The notes under the pieces are model-generated. The model made no database searches, was not told where the DNA came from, and saw only the letters and a list, made by a program, of their open reading frames with translations. Shown in pieces: positions 1-10,631 of a stretch of 64,000 nucleotides of DNA (positions within the stretch are counted from its first letter, which is position 1; every line of letters begins with the position of its first letter). The DNA comes from Panax quinquefolius. Taxonomy: Eukaryota; Streptophyta; Magnoliopsida; Apiales; Araliaceae. Made by a program: the position numbers and the translations under genes. The stretch is taken from NCBI GenBank assembly GCA_020205615.1, contig CM035170.1:59199322-59263321 (forward strand). Reading direction: 5' to 3'.

Positions 1-1332
1 CCATTTTTTAATGCACTAAGACCTACTTACACAGCATCCACAGATGATAGACTCTATGTAATCATCAATATAACCAACATCACTATATGTCTATGTGAAA
101 TTGCAATTAGATTGATTTTAAGTTCAAGCCCTTATTCTAACTTATACGGTGAAACAGTATATGTCTATCTGATTCACGAAATACATAAGCCATATAACAC
201 AACCCTATATACGTATACTATCATGATTACATTCCATATTTGCATGGTCATTGTCAATTCCATACAAATACTGGAACGAATGGTGATCAAGCATTCATAC
301 ATGCAAAACAATTATGATAGACATCCCATATGATATGCAAAACAATCCAGCATTTAAACATGCAATCAAACTACATATTAAAATCTGTTAGAATCCCATA
401 ATGGAGTTTAGTTCATGACTAAACCAAAAGCCATTATGGGATCAAATCTAAACATGATCACTAAACGACAATTAAAAGATGAAAGATGAAACTATCAAAC
501 CCAATTCACGAATACTGAATCAAAATTCAAATCCTCATAATGATTCCAAAGAAAATTTATAATAATAATCCCACTCGTAGAAAATCCCAAGAAGGAACAA
601 AAAGATAGAGTTGTGGCCTCCTTCTACATTGGAATCTCCCCGAGAGAGTAAAACCCTAATTACCAAGTATGAATCGTGAAAAACTAATAAAATGTCAAGT
701 GATACCCCTGACACCAGTCAGAATCGTTTTAAATCAATTACAACCTTTAAAATTTGGAAATAAAATAAAACAAGTCAATGACTTGAGGGCCTCACAAGGC
801 GGCAGCGTGCTCTCTCCAATGTGATTCTCTTCGGTAGCGAGACTTGCGATGAGGTTTGTATGATTGGCCAGTCTAGCTCATGCATGCAGCCTACCGAGGG
901 CTTGTCTTTCATGCCGCCATGAACTTACTTGATGAGTTTTTCCGGTTTGGTTGGGAACTCAGCGTGGTGCGCCTTCCAAGCTATCTTTGTCATGGCTTGC
1001 GCGCTTTACTTCTTCGATTCTCGCTCCTTAGCTTAGTTCGCAATGTTATTATTGTCTTCGACATGTCCTATGTATATCCATGCTTGTCCATCCATGCTCC
1101 AGTCAATCCTATGCACATCCTATCTTTTGCCTCGCCTTACGCTTTCATTATCCTCGTGCCTGATATCACCATCAAATTGGGCCAATTCCTGCACTTATTT
1201 GCCAAAAGGAGTTTTAAGTATGCGAAATGCAATTTAACATAAAATGCAGCTAAAACAAACTAAAATGTACTTGAGATGGGCATAGTTCGCGTGAATTGGT
1301 ACTCCATAAGTAGGTGTAAATCCTACTTATCA
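1..1332 (-). repeat. Athila 3' LTR (partial)
   Basis: Closely similar to 7411-8748 over its length, ending at the same cctacttatca. Most of it aligns almost base for base. The exception is about 790-1030, where the CpG-rich segment of the other LTR has been scrambled or lost. The reading frames seen on the plus strand here run antisense to the LTR and look spurious. Confidence 0.9.
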
Positions 1333-1347
1333 AATACCCCCAAACTT
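1333..1347 (-). other. Athila polypurine tract
   Basis: On the minus strand AAGTTTGGGGGTATT stands directly before the 3' LTR start (TGATAAGT). This is the expected place and composition of the plus-strand primer. Confidence 0.85.
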
Positions 1348-1351
1348 GAAC

Positions 1352-1373
1352 CATTGCTTGCCCTCAAGCAATG
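1352..1373. other. Perfect 9-bp hairpin beside the Athila polypurine tract
   Basis: CATTGCTTG, a four-base loop CCCT, then CAAGCAATG: a perfect 9-bp stem starting 20 bases inside the LTR boundary and 5 bases from the polypurine tract. It could shape RNase H cleavage or RNA folding at the primer site, but that role is inference. Confidence 0.6.
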
Positions 1374-2528
1374 CATACTAATGAACAATAAAAATTCAAC
1401 TATATTATTATGCAACTAATTCTCACATTCTCCCAACCATCATAAAAATTCAGTCTAATTTGCCTCAGCGAATTTTTTCTAGATTCGAGAATACAGATTC
1501 AAACCAAACTGCAGGCATAATGTCATATACTCATATAATTCAAAAATGCTATACAGATGCTGTGTGTGTGTGTGTTGTGTTCACCCAATACTTGATTTTG
1601 GTGTAGAGTGTTCATGTTATCTTGCTCAAACCAGAAAAATTATAATATAAACCAAGACTTATGTATATATATGCGACTCAGACTATTTCAACATCTTAAA
1701 ATAAACTAAGGTTCAACAATGGGCTTAACTGCTTTATTCTACTCACAAGGGCGAATTTCGCACTTTTTCGCGGTGTTTATTGCTATGTTTCTTTTCTTTT
1801 TTTTTCATGACTATGCAATGTCTTACTCCATTAGGCACACTGCTACCCCTTAGCGAGCTTTCGACCAATGACTCCCAGCCCATGAAAGACCTTAGGGCGC
1901 TAGGTGTAGAGACAATCCCCTCGGGCGTACTTACTCTAGTAGCCAAGGCCCCGAAATAAGACTAGCCATGTTATTTACACTTTTCTTTCTTTTTCTCTCT
2001 TATTTTTTTTATACACAGATACCCATGTTTTCCCAAAGTTTAAAAATCAATGTTTTATACAGTCCAAAAGTCACTTTTCACATATTTCTCTTTTTAAGAC
2101 TACGTTTTTCTATCGCGCAAGGCACAACGTACTTCTTATACCTACAAGTGCTTGTGAACACATTTGTGCAAACTGAAAGCATTTAAATAGCATTATGAAT
2201 TCATTGTATAAAACGTTATATCTCAGCTCATGTTATCCAAAATATTCAAAAATCATTTAACAACTTTACTCTCATCATTGGCTAGACAAAATTTTTCAAA
2301 ACGGTAAGAACTGTGAGGTATGCAATTATAAACATGCAACTATATGCTAAAATGTAATCTAAACATGCACATAAAAATTAAACTAATCATGCAAAAACTA
2401 TATGAATCATGCAAAACTGAAAATACTAACTACTACCCAATACCCCTAAACTTAAAATATTAAATGTCCCAATTGAATGAAGGTAAAGGGTATTAAAACT
2501 CCCTTAATTATCAGCGGTGCCACTCTCC
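1374..2528 (-). other. Athila 3' untranslated region, no gene seen
   Basis: AT-rich stretch between the late ORF and the polypurine tract. It holds a short TG repeat near 1560-1578. At 2439-2456 a second tract resembles the polypurine tract (aatacccctaaacttaaa against aatacccccaaacttgaa next to the LTR). The short ORFs on either strand have no recognisable protein character. Confidence 0.6.
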
Positions 2529-3655
2529 TCAGGTGGTTAATCCGGTGGTGGATATGGTACTACAGTTCCAAACTAAGGCCATTTTTGTGTTGTTCCTTGT
2601 TGCGCAAACGCTTCGGCTAAAGCCCTTGTGAGTCCCGTCACAAATGTGCCCAAATTGTCGTACATGGCATCGACCTTGCGCTCCAACCTTCGGAGCTGGT
2701 GATCGCCCTTGGTGGCAACGTACGTGCGTGGAAGGACCCGCCTCGTCTGTTTGTCGGGGTTGTTGTGGTGGCTCTGGAAAAATAGGCTGAAGGATGAATC
2801 CTAGTCCGCGTGGTTGCGGTACACCACCTGCCCAATCTTTGAACTTTTCGATCGTGGCATGAGTAATATCCTGGCTTGGGTATTGCATCTGCTCATTGCC
2901 CCAGTTGCATCCCTGATTAGCACAAAGCATGGCTACCACGGATGCGTGTGGAATGCTCCCAATCGTCACAACCCGTAAATAGCGCAAAATATTCTCGTGA
3001 ATGAGATGACCAATGTCGATGTACTTTCCGGTGATTATGCCCCACATAAGACGTGCCCTCTCCGCTGATATTTCGTACTGATGGGCGAAAGGCACGAGCT
3101 TGGAACATATGAACAAGTTCCACGCTTTTGCATAGCGATTTAGGGTCGCAATTTGAATAACTGCTACTTGTGTGTTGTGCCAACTTTATCGTCTATTTTG
3201 TACCGAACACATAACTCTGCAATGATCGGCTCCATATCGGTCTCCAAATGGCCTTGGGTTATCCAATTAGCATTTCATGGCGGTGCATCGGTAATTTTGA
3301 AAATTAGTCAGATGGCACGGGGTCTGTAATCTACCTCGATACCACGAACCAGAGATATCCCGCTCATAGTGACTTTGGCATTGGTATAGAATTCACGGAC
3401 TATGCTCATAAGAACGGGTATAGGAGTGGCCGTCAGTCCACCCCAGCCTCTCTCTCGAATCATGGCGCACAACTAGCCATCTTGCCCCTCTGGCTTGAAT
3501 CCTCGCTCCTTGATGAATGTCTTAACCACAATGCGGTAGTATTCTTGTTGAGCTTCCAAATTGAGGAATTTGGTGTGATCCACAATGTCAGTCTCTTGAC
3601 TGCCCGAAGAGGAAGAAGAAGATGACATAATTGACCTTGCTCGCTTAGGCTCCAT
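2529..3655 (-). pseudogene. Athila late ORF (env-position, plant transposon protein-like), broken
   Basis: Minus-strand coding begins at a Met at 3655 (start MEPKRARS, then a serine-rich stretch) and runs in shifting frames to a stop at 2529. Two open pieces are clear, 3655-3473 and 3116-2529; between them are stops and at least one frameshift. The second piece carries LVPFAHQYEISAERAR followed by LMWGIITGKYIDIGHLI. I recognise this as the pattern of the 'putative plant transposon protein' domain encoded after pol in Athila elements: a helix-rich module around a conserved 'ITGK.I..G..I' core. The position is sometimes called env-like, but I see no signal peptide, fusion peptide or convincing membrane segment, so no envelope function is claimed. 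The C-terminal part is rich in Pro and Gln. Confidence 0.65.
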
Positions 3656-3984
3656 TTGTGTTTGATAGAGGTTTCACAGATTATATGATTGAGAATGAAG
3701 GAAAACTTGAAGAATTTCTACCCCCAATACTCGTTTCTTCAATCCAACTTGGAACCCTAGCTTTATAATTCACTTTGGAGAAGTTGAGGAGATATGGACT
3801 TTGGATGAGGAGAGAATCATGGCTAATTGATGGAGAGATGTACGGCACAACTTGTAACTGATGAAGAGATAGCGACGTGAGTTATGGAGAGTGAGAGAAT
3901 TTTGCTTCTGTTAATATCCCAAATGAAAGTCCAAATGGTCCACAGCTCTATTTTTAAACTAGTTAGCTCTGTCTTATCCCAGTG

Positions 3985-4200
3985 TCGCGCGCGGCCGCGT
4001 GCGTTTTTACTGACGTGGGCGCGCGGACACGAGACTTGCAGAATGCTTTGGTGGTTTTCTTATCCTGACGTGCGGGCGCGCGAGTTTATGCTGCATGGGT
4101 CGCGCAGGCGCGAGACTTGCAGGATGATTTGTTGTCTACATTGGCTTGACGCGCGGGCGCGCGATATTTGTGCTGACTATGCCTTGCGGCCGCGCGATGC
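3985..4200. repeat. CpG-rich palindromic repeat cluster in the Athila interior
   Basis: Within otherwise AT-rich sequence, five blocks of the type GCGCG-GG-CGCGC occur at about 4015, 4072, 4104, 4148 and 4186. Two are followed by gagacttgcag, with 30-60 bases between blocks. Each block is close to self-complementary. The same block type is found in the Athila LTR at about 8225-8420. Confidence 0.7.
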
Positions 4201-4672
4201 TAATCTCAGCAATGCTAAACTTCAGTTTCACTCTGTCTATCAGGGGTGCTGTCCAATGATTGTTCCTATATACATATTAATGCATCGTGTTAAGGCATGA
4301 GTTAGTGGTCTCATAACACTAACATTTTGCAAATATTCGCACAGCAATTCTTGTTACACTCTTAAGCATGAACATCAGGTATCCAATTAAAAAGGAGTTC
4401 GATATAACTATTGAAATAACTCAAAATGAAATACTAAAAACAAATCAATGGAGAGAATAATAATGGGTTGCCTCCCATCCAACGCTAAGTTATAGTCAAT
4501 TAGCTTGACTGTCTCTGAGCTTCATGTTATAGATGGAATTGAGGTGCGTTCCTTCGTGTCCTCTGCACCCTAAAATTTAATGACCTCATCTTTCGTCAAT
4601 GGCTCTTCCTTTAACTCTAAATTTTCACCCGTTGCATATATCAATGGTCTATAATCCCTCGATTTTTGTACT
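4201..4672 (-). other. Deletion junction region where Athila RT and integrase should be
   Basis: In a full-length Athila, several kilobases of RT, RNase H and integrase follow the protease. Here the protease frame runs out (continuing weakly to about 4500) and CpG-rich and 3' sequence follows directly. I see no RT or INT motif on either strand. Confidence 0.6.
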
Positions 4673-5163
4673 TCATCCTTTCTGCACATCTATTGACGTT
4701 ACTGGACACGCGTAGTGTTCACCTAAGAATGGTCTCCCAATGTATATTATTGGTATGCTTTTGTCCTCCTCGTAGTCTAGAATGATGAAGTCAGCTGGAA
4801 AAATAAACTTGTCCACCTTAACCAACACATCTTCCACAAGTCCCCGTGGATATGTGATGGATCTGTCCGCTAACTGCAATGCAATGTTTGTCGGCTTTGG
4901 ATCCGAAATCCTAACTGGTTAAATACTGACAAGGGCATCAAATTTATGCTTGCCCCAAGGTCACATAAACACTTGCTGAAATTCACCTTTCCAATGGTGC
5001 ATGGAATTGTGAAACTGCCTGGATCCTTCAGCTTTGGAGGTAGTTTCTGCTGAAGCACTACACTGCATTCCTCTGTCAAGGCTACTATCTCAAACTCATC
5101 TAATCTCCTCTTCCTTGACAATATACCCTTCATAAATTTTGCGTAGCTTGGCATTTGTTCCAA
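4673..5163 (-). pseudogene. Athila aspartic protease domain, frameshifted
   Basis: Two overlapping minus-strand frames (5163-4870 and 4879-4673) together form the retropepsin-like domain that processes Gag-Pol. The first reads from MPSYAKFMKGILSRKRRL through FTIPCTIG to the active-site motif LCDLGASINLMP. The catalytic triad is DLG, the usual Athila variant of DTG/DSG. The second frame carries [18 protein letters not shown] and then [20 protein letters not shown], the flap and C-terminal part. A frameshift lies near 4870-4880. The domain is followed directly by the deletion that removed RT and integrase. Assignment to Athila is firm from the sequence pattern, and the break makes activity unlikely. 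Confidence 0.85.
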
Positions 5164-5447
5164 TGCCTAAACGAATGGTATATTGATCTGCAGCTTTTTG
5201 AACACCTCCAAGAATTTGTTGAATTATTTATCTTCCCTTTTCTTATTTAATCTCTACGGATACGGAACTTGAATGTCCATTGGTGGTACTGGACTCTTAA
5301 CTGTCTCCTCTGAACCTGCTTTGTCTTTCTCTTCCTGCTGATCCTCCGATTTCTCCAAATTTTCTGCTTTCGATTGGTTGGCTCTTCGCCTCGTCTGCGA
5401 TCACATGCGCCCTCCTCACAGTGCATTCTCACGCATGGCGCGACGAC

Positions 5448-5669
5448 TTACGATGGCATCGACAGATCTTTCCCAGATCTCAATGTGATCTCTTGACACT
5501 GTTCCTTCCCTTCTCTCCTTGGATTTGTCTCCATATTACTTGGCAATGAACCCTGGGGCCTGTTAGTAAGCATGTTTTCCATCTGCCCCATTTGAGTTTC
5601 CAGATTCTTTATAGCCACTGCTTGGCTCTTGATCATAACTTCTGTGTTTGCCATGTATTTCATCATCAT
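5448..5669 (-). pseudogene. Athila gag-protease linker
   Basis: The minus-strand open frame has the linker pattern common to Athila polyproteins: AIKNLETQMGQMENML, then NRPQGSLPSN and EITLRSGKDL. It joins gag (upstream on the minus strand) to the protease. Stops and frame changes separate it from both neighbours, so the polyprotein is not continuous. The stretch between it and gag (5670-5903) is a Gln/Pro/Asn-rich segment that is out of frame. Confidence 0.75.
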
Positions 5670-5903
5670 TTCCTCTACTTCTGATTTGTTTTCTTGCTGA
5701 GGTACAGCTGGAGTATGATGTTGTTATTGATGTTGAGAAAATCCTGGCGGAAAGGGTGGTCTAGGATTAAACTTCGGTTGCGCTGGTTGCGCCTGAAATT
5801 GATTATTTGGTTGAAACTGAGTCTGCTGAGACCCTTGATTATTCGACCAACTAAAATTTGGATGATTTCTATTGTTGGGGTGGTATGTGTTCTGAAATTA
5901 ACC

Positions 5904-6923
5904 TTAGTCTTTTCTATAGTTGCTCACATACTGCACTGATTCTGAGCTGATAGCACATTGATCCGTCGAGTGTGACCCCGCACAAATCTCATATACGAAG
6001 GCAACCTTCTTTACTTTTCCTTCTGCCAAAGTATCTATCTTCTTTTCCATGGCTTCCATCTGTGTTGACAACTGAGTAATAGCATCAACCTCCAATACAC
6101 CTGCAACTTTGGTTTGTGGCATTCGGGATGTAGGATTTTGAAAATCATTCGATGCCATTGTCTCGATAAGATCATAGGCTTCCTCATAGCTCTTTTCCCA
6201 TAATGCCCCTCCTACAGCTGCATCTACAATCGGTCTCGACTGCCATCCCAATCCATTATAAAACGTGTTGATTACCATCCAATCTGGCATACCGTGATGT
6301 GGGCACTTTCTTAGCATTTCTTTGTATCTCTCCCATGCTTCATATAACGACTCGCCCTGTTGTTGCTCAAACTGAGAGATAACTGTCCTCATCTTGGCAA
6401 TCTTAGCCATTGGGAAGAACTTAGCTAAGAATTTCTGTGCTAAATCCTCCCATGTAGTTATAGATCCTGCTGGCAGAGAATGAAGCCAACTTTTTGCTTT
6501 ATCCCTCAATGAAAATGGGAACAACCTTAGTCTAATAGCATCCTCCGTCACACTGTTGTATCTGAATGTATCACAAATTTCGATGAAACTCAACAGATGT
6601 TCATTCGGGTCATCTGTAGCAGCACCCCCAAACTGAACTGTATTCTGCACTATTTGAATAGTACAAGTTTTTATCTCGAATGTGTTTGCTGCTATCGCTG
6701 GTTTGACTATGCTAGACTGTAGTCCATTAATATTGGGCATAGAATACTCCTTCAGAGCCCTATGCTCCTCTCTTTGCTCTTCTCCTTGTGCCTCGGCTGC
6801 CATGTTAGTTGTCGTGTTTTCCAACTGCTCTTGTAAATTTCTACGAACACCCGCTTTCCAACCTCTCCCATTTATATTATCCTGAAAAGGTGTTAACTCG
6901 GGGTTGGTTGACCATGTGCGCAT
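5904..6923 (-). CDS. gag: Athila Gag (capsid), long open frame
   Basis: A 339-codon minus-strand frame. Gag is the structural protein that packages element RNA in virus-like particles in the cytoplasm. The retrotransposon-gag core spans about residues 80-230, with DDPNEHLLSFIEICDTF at about 104, RLRLFPFSLRDKAKSWL at about 131, and then WEDLAQKFLAKFFP. The spacing and wording are those of Athila Gag. A short tail (KKIDTLAEGK, CAGSHSTDQC) follows; it may be the start of a single zinc knuckle. I chose the Met at 6923 because it lies about 120 bases behind the primer site, with no earlier Met in frame that I trust. This is the best-preserved reading frame of the element, although protease is frameshifted and RT/INT are gone. 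Confidence 0.85.
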   Translation of the reverse strand: MRTWSTNPELTPFQDNINGRGWKAGVRRNLQEQLENTTTNMAAEAQGEEQREEHRALKEYSMPNINGLQSSIVKPAIAANTFEIKTCTIQIVQNTVQFGGAATDDPNEHLLSFIEICDTFRYNSVTEDAIRLRLFPFSLRDKAKSWLHSLPAGSITTWEDLAQKFLAKFFPMAKIAKMRTVISQFEQQQGESLYEAWERYKEMLRKCPHHGMPDWMVINTFYNGLGWQSRPIVDAAVGGALWEKSYEEAYDLIETMASNDFQNPTSRMPQTKVAGVLEVDAITQLSTQMEAMEKKIDTLAEGKVKKVAFVYEICAGSHSTDQCAISSESVQYVSNYRKD

Positions 6924-7041
6924 AAAAATTTATCCAAATTCCTGAAACAAAAACAAAAACTGAAATGAGATAAGACTAGAATTGTCTAAGTCATACAATA
7001 TAGCTTAAAACTAATGATAATAATACTAAATTAAACGCCTT

Positions 7042-7059
7042 TCCCCGGAAATGGTGCCA
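7042..7059 (-). other. Primer binding site, tRNA-Asp type
   Basis: The plus strand reads TCCCCGGAAATGGTGCCA. The 3' end of plant tRNA-Asp is TCCCCGGCAACGGCGCCA, so 15 of 18 match and two of the three differences fall at CpG sites. It lies 6 bases from the 5' LTR end. This primer is characteristic of Athila and related plant Ty3 elements. Confidence 0.85.
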
Positions 7060-7065
7060 AAAACT

Positions 7066-8748
7066 TGTTGCCTCTTTTTTACAACTAACAAAAGAGCTCT
7101 AACTCATGCAAACATACATGCGTCAACAAGTAATACAGAGAAAGTAAAGTATCGATCCCACAGAGAAAGTTGTTTAACTTAAACTATTATTCATTAATTA
7201 AATCACTATATTTATATGCTCACACTATTGATTAAACTTAGTTTGTTCTTGAATTACAAATAACAACAAAAACAATAATAACGATAGAATAAATGATATT
7301 GGAACTAATGGGATTCTAACTTCAATTAATACTTCATTCAATCGCCACTATCATGGATGACTTGCTCACATATCACAGGAAAGTAGCCAAGAGCACTAAA
7401 AGAGTATTAGCCATTTTTCAATGCACTAAGACCTACTTACACAACATCCACAGATGATAGACTCTATGTAATCATCAATATAACCAACATCACTATATGT
7501 CTATGTGAAATTGCAATTAGATTGATTTTAAGTTCAAGCCCTTATTCTAACTTATACGGTGAAACAGTATATGTCTATCTGGTTCACAAAATACATAAAC
7601 CATATAACACAGCCCTATATATGTATATTATCATGATTACATTCCATATTTGAATGTTCATTGTCAATTCCATAAAAATACTGAAACAAATGGTGATTAA
7701 GCATTCATACATGTAAAACAATCATGATAGACATCCCATATGATATGCAAAACAATCCAGCATTTAAACATGCAATCAAACTACATATTAAAATCTGTTA
7801 GAATCCCATAATGGAGTTTAGTTCATGACTGAACCAAAAGCCATTATGGGATCAAATCTAAACATGATCACTAAACGATAATTAAAAGATGAAAGATGAA
7901 ACTATCAAACCCAATTGCGGAATACGAATCAAAATTCAAATCCTCATACGATTCCAGCAAAACTTATAATAATAATCCCACTCTGGTAGAAAATCCCAAG
8001 AAGGAACAAAAAGATAGAGTTGTGGCCTCCTTCTAAGTTGGAATCTCCCCCAGAGAGTAAAACCCTAATTACCAAGTAAAGATACGTGAAAAACTAATAA
8101 AATGTCAAGTGATACCCCTGACACCAGTAAGAAATCATTTTAAATCAATTACAACCTTTAAAATTTGGAAATAAAATAAAACAAATCAATGAGCTTAGGG
8201 CCTCGCAGCACATGCCACTTCCTCCAACAGGCTATTCTCGCGCGGTAGCGAGACTTGCGATAGGTTTTGTATGATTGGCGGTCTCGCCATGCGAGTGCGC
8301 TCTCAGGCTTATCTTTCTCGCGGCCGCGCAACTTGCAGTAGGTTGTCCTGGTTTGGTTGGGAACTCGCGCGGGCGCGTGCTTCCAAGCTATCTTTGTTGC
8401 GTGGTCGCGTGGCTTGCATTTTCTGTCTTCTGATTCTGCTCCTTAGCTTAGTTCTATAATGTTGCTGCTGCTACTGATATGTCTTATGTATATCCATGCT
8501 TGTCCATCCATGCTCCACTCAATCCCATGCACATCCTATCTTTTGCCTCGCCTTACGCTTTCATTAGCCTCGTGCTCGATATCACCACCAAATTGGGCCA
8601 ATTCCTGCACTTATTCGCCAAAAGGAGTTCTAAGTATGCGAAATGCAATTTAACATAAAATGCAGCTAAAACAGACTAAAATGTACTTGAGATGGGCATA
8701 GTTCGCGTGAATTGGTACTCCATAAGTAGGTGTAAATCCTACTTATCA
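7066..8748 (-). repeat. Athila 5' LTR
   Basis: 1683 bp, bounded by TG (7066) and CA (8748). The left boundary is set by the primer site and the right boundary by the point where similarity to 1-1332 stops. It contains a CpG-rich zone at about 8190-8420 with CGCGCGGGCGCG-like blocks and the recurring acttgcag. That zone has diverged strongly from the partner LTR while the rest has not. Confidence 0.9.
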
Positions 8749-10007
8749 TGAGCTACCTCTCATCCAACATCCTTGGTATCAGCATATCAAGGAATATCAA
8801 CGAGATGGATCTACACCCGCTGAGGCGAGCCCGACTAAGAAAAGGCGGATCCATCGACTTGCTATGAAATTCTACCTGAGTGGAGATACACTTTATAAAA
8901 GAGATGCAGGACTAGGTCTCCTTAGATGTTTAGACAAAGATCAAGCCCAAAGGCTTATGGATGAAATCCATGGTGAAGTCTGTGGCCCGCACAAGAGTGG
9001 CCCCCTCCTTGTCAAGAAAGTCCTCAGGATAGGACATTACTAGCTATCTCTCAAAGCTAATTGCAATGACCACGTCAGGAGATGCTTTCAGTGCCAGATT
9101 CATGGGAATGCTATACACGCCCCTCCACGGGAACTCCACAATATGAGTTCACCTTGGCCCTTCTCAATGTAGGGAATGGACGTTATCGGGCCCATTGAGC
9201 CTAAAGCCAGTAATGGTCACCGATTTATCTTCACCATGATCGACTACTTTACCAAGTGGGTAGAAGTAGCCTCCTTCCCCAGGGTTACTAAAGAAGGCAT
9301 CATTGCTTTCATCAGAAATAATGTCGTTTGTCGATATGGACAACCAGAGGTAATTGTGTTAGACAATGCGAAGAACCTCAACAACAAAATGATGGAGGAA
9401 TTATGCAGTAAATTCCACATCAAACATCTTAACTCTGTCATCTATTGTCCGAAGATGAATGGTGTTGTTGAAGCGGCTAACAAAAACATCAAGAAGATTA
9501 TGCAAAAGATGTCCGCCAACCACAAAGATTGGCCTGACCTATTGCCTCTGACTCTGTTAGCCTACAGAAGCTCAACGTGCACTTCCACTGGGGCAACCCC
9601 CTATGCATTAACCTATGGAATGGAAGCAGTGCTCCCCATAGAAGTTGAAATGGAATCCCTCAGAGTGTTGATAGACGCTCAGCTGGATGAAGACCAATGG
9701 GTACAAGACAGGTATCACCAATTGTCGGCGAACCGCGACTATCTTCCATGGTCAGTTATTTCAACAAAGGATCACTAGATCCTATAACAAAAAAGTCCAG
9801 CTACGGCAGTTCAAACAACACGACTTGGTTTTGAAGAAGATCCTTGACAACCAAGATCAATCTAAGGGAAAATTCACTCCTAACTGGGAAGGCCCGTTTG
9901 TTGTCAAGGAAGTATTGACAGGAGGTGCTCTCAGATTACAAGAAATGGACGGCGATGAATTTCCACAACTCATCAACTCAGACACCGTGAAACGGTACTA
10001 TGTCTGA
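8749..10007 (+). pseudogene. Tat/Ogre-like Ty3 integrase fragment
   Basis: The coding strand is plus. The domain order is an HHCC zinc finger (HGEVCGPH at about 8970, CFQCQIHG at about 9090), the catalytic core, and a C-terminal region ending in LRLQEMDGDEFPQLIN. In the core frame opened at 9176 the triad is intact: D at residue 2 (MDVIGP), D at 63 (VLDNAKN) and E at 99 (NGVVEA), with exactly 35 residues between the last two. Two in-frame TAG stops at 9041 and 9170 both sit where Trp is expected, fitting TGG to TAG decay. A frameshift at about 9690-9780 moves the C-terminal part to another frame. No RT, gag or LTR of this element is in the window. Its left side was probably cut by the Athila insertion. 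Confidence 0.85.
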
Positions 10008-10415
10008 AGTTGCCATCAAGCAAACACCTTGGTGTTGGAACATCAGATCACCAGTTATTTCGGTTCTTTAACCCTTTACCACATACAACTTTTCAACACT
10101 TTTCCCCTCAGGGAAACATGCTTTTTAAGCCAGCAGCCTGGCTCCTTTGCGTTCCTATAACTTAGGTCATCCCACTACGGATTGAACCTCTCGCGTTTGC
10201 AGTTTGGCTACCCATACCTGGGATCAAACTTCTCGTACCTGCAGTTTATCCTCAACCTAGGATTAAACTTTCTCCTCCCCGCACTCTGACCTGCACATGG
10301 GATCACGCTTTTCTCTCCCTGAGGGGCAAACTACGCCGACCTGATCTCCTCTTCAATAGGAATATGTAGGCAACCATTTCATATGGCCCGGTCGCAATTA
10401 AACAAAAACAACAAA
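10008..10415 (+). other. 3' flank of the Tat-like fragment, no gene seen
   Basis: C- and T-rich text with repeated phrases (ggatcaaacttctc, ggattaaactttctc, gggatcacgcttttc) follows the integrase stop, as in the 3' untranslated part of Ogre/Tat elements. It ends abruptly at copia RT sequence in the opposite orientation. Confidence 0.5.
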
Positions 10416-10626
10416 AATATAGTCAACATCCTCAAGGAGATTTTTGTTAAGGAAAACAATTTTGATATCCATCTGCCAGATTTCGTAATCATAAAAAGCT
10501 GCAATAGCAAGTAAGATCCTGATGGATTTAACCATTGCCACTAGAGAGAAGGTTTCATCATAGTCAACATCTTGAATTTGTGTGAAACCTTTTGCTACCA
10601 GTCAGCATTTATAGGTTTGTACATTA
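10416..10626 (-). pseudogene. Copia reverse transcriptase fragment (continuation of the element at 19497-25007)
   Basis: Minus-strand translation gives NVQTYK, then LVAKGFTQIQ, DYDETFS, then LLAIAAFYDYEIWQMDIK. This is the N-terminal third of a Ty1/copia RT, ending at the first catalytic Asp region. One stop replaces an expected Arg/Ala after YKC. The piece stops at about 10416 and the rest of RT is missing. It is the downstream half of the copia element whose gag-PR-INT lies at 19535-21876; a family R element splits the two parts. Confidence 0.85.
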
Positions 10627-10631
10627 CCATC
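10627..10631. other. Target site duplication, left copy (ccatc)
   Basis: ccatc precedes the family R LTR. The right copy at 19492-19496 is tcatc (4 of 5). On the minus strand these are GATGG and GATGA, and both fit the copia RT reading where the halves join. Confidence 0.65.

Larger units (their letters stand above)
1..8748 (-). mobile_element. Athila-type Ty3 retrotransposon, internally deleted, 3' LTR cut by window start
   Basis: Two direct copies of one long sequence (1-1332 and 7066-8748) flank a minus-strand gag and protease. Position 1 matches position 7411, so about 345 bases of the left LTR lie outside the window. Reading on the minus strand the order is 5' LTR, tRNA-Asp type primer site, gag, protease, a late ORF, polypurine tract, 3' LTR. 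Reverse transcriptase, RNase H and integrase are absent between about 4500 and 4670. That makes it a non-autonomous deletion derivative. The gag type, the primer and an extra ORF after pol are all typical of the Athila clade. The target duplication cannot be checked because the left flank is missing; the right flank starts with tgagc. Confidence 0.9.

Noticed and set aside
880..1242. 120-codon frame in the Athila LTR (and 8271-8653)
   Set aside because: Antisense to the element, not conserved in frame between the two LTRs, no known domain.
2529..3655. Envelope glycoprotein
   Set aside because: The ORF is in the env position, but no signal peptide, fusion peptide or membrane anchor is visible; the readable motif is that of the plant transposon protein domain.
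4673..4879. Separate small host gene
   Set aside because: It is the C-terminal half of the Athila protease after a frameshift.
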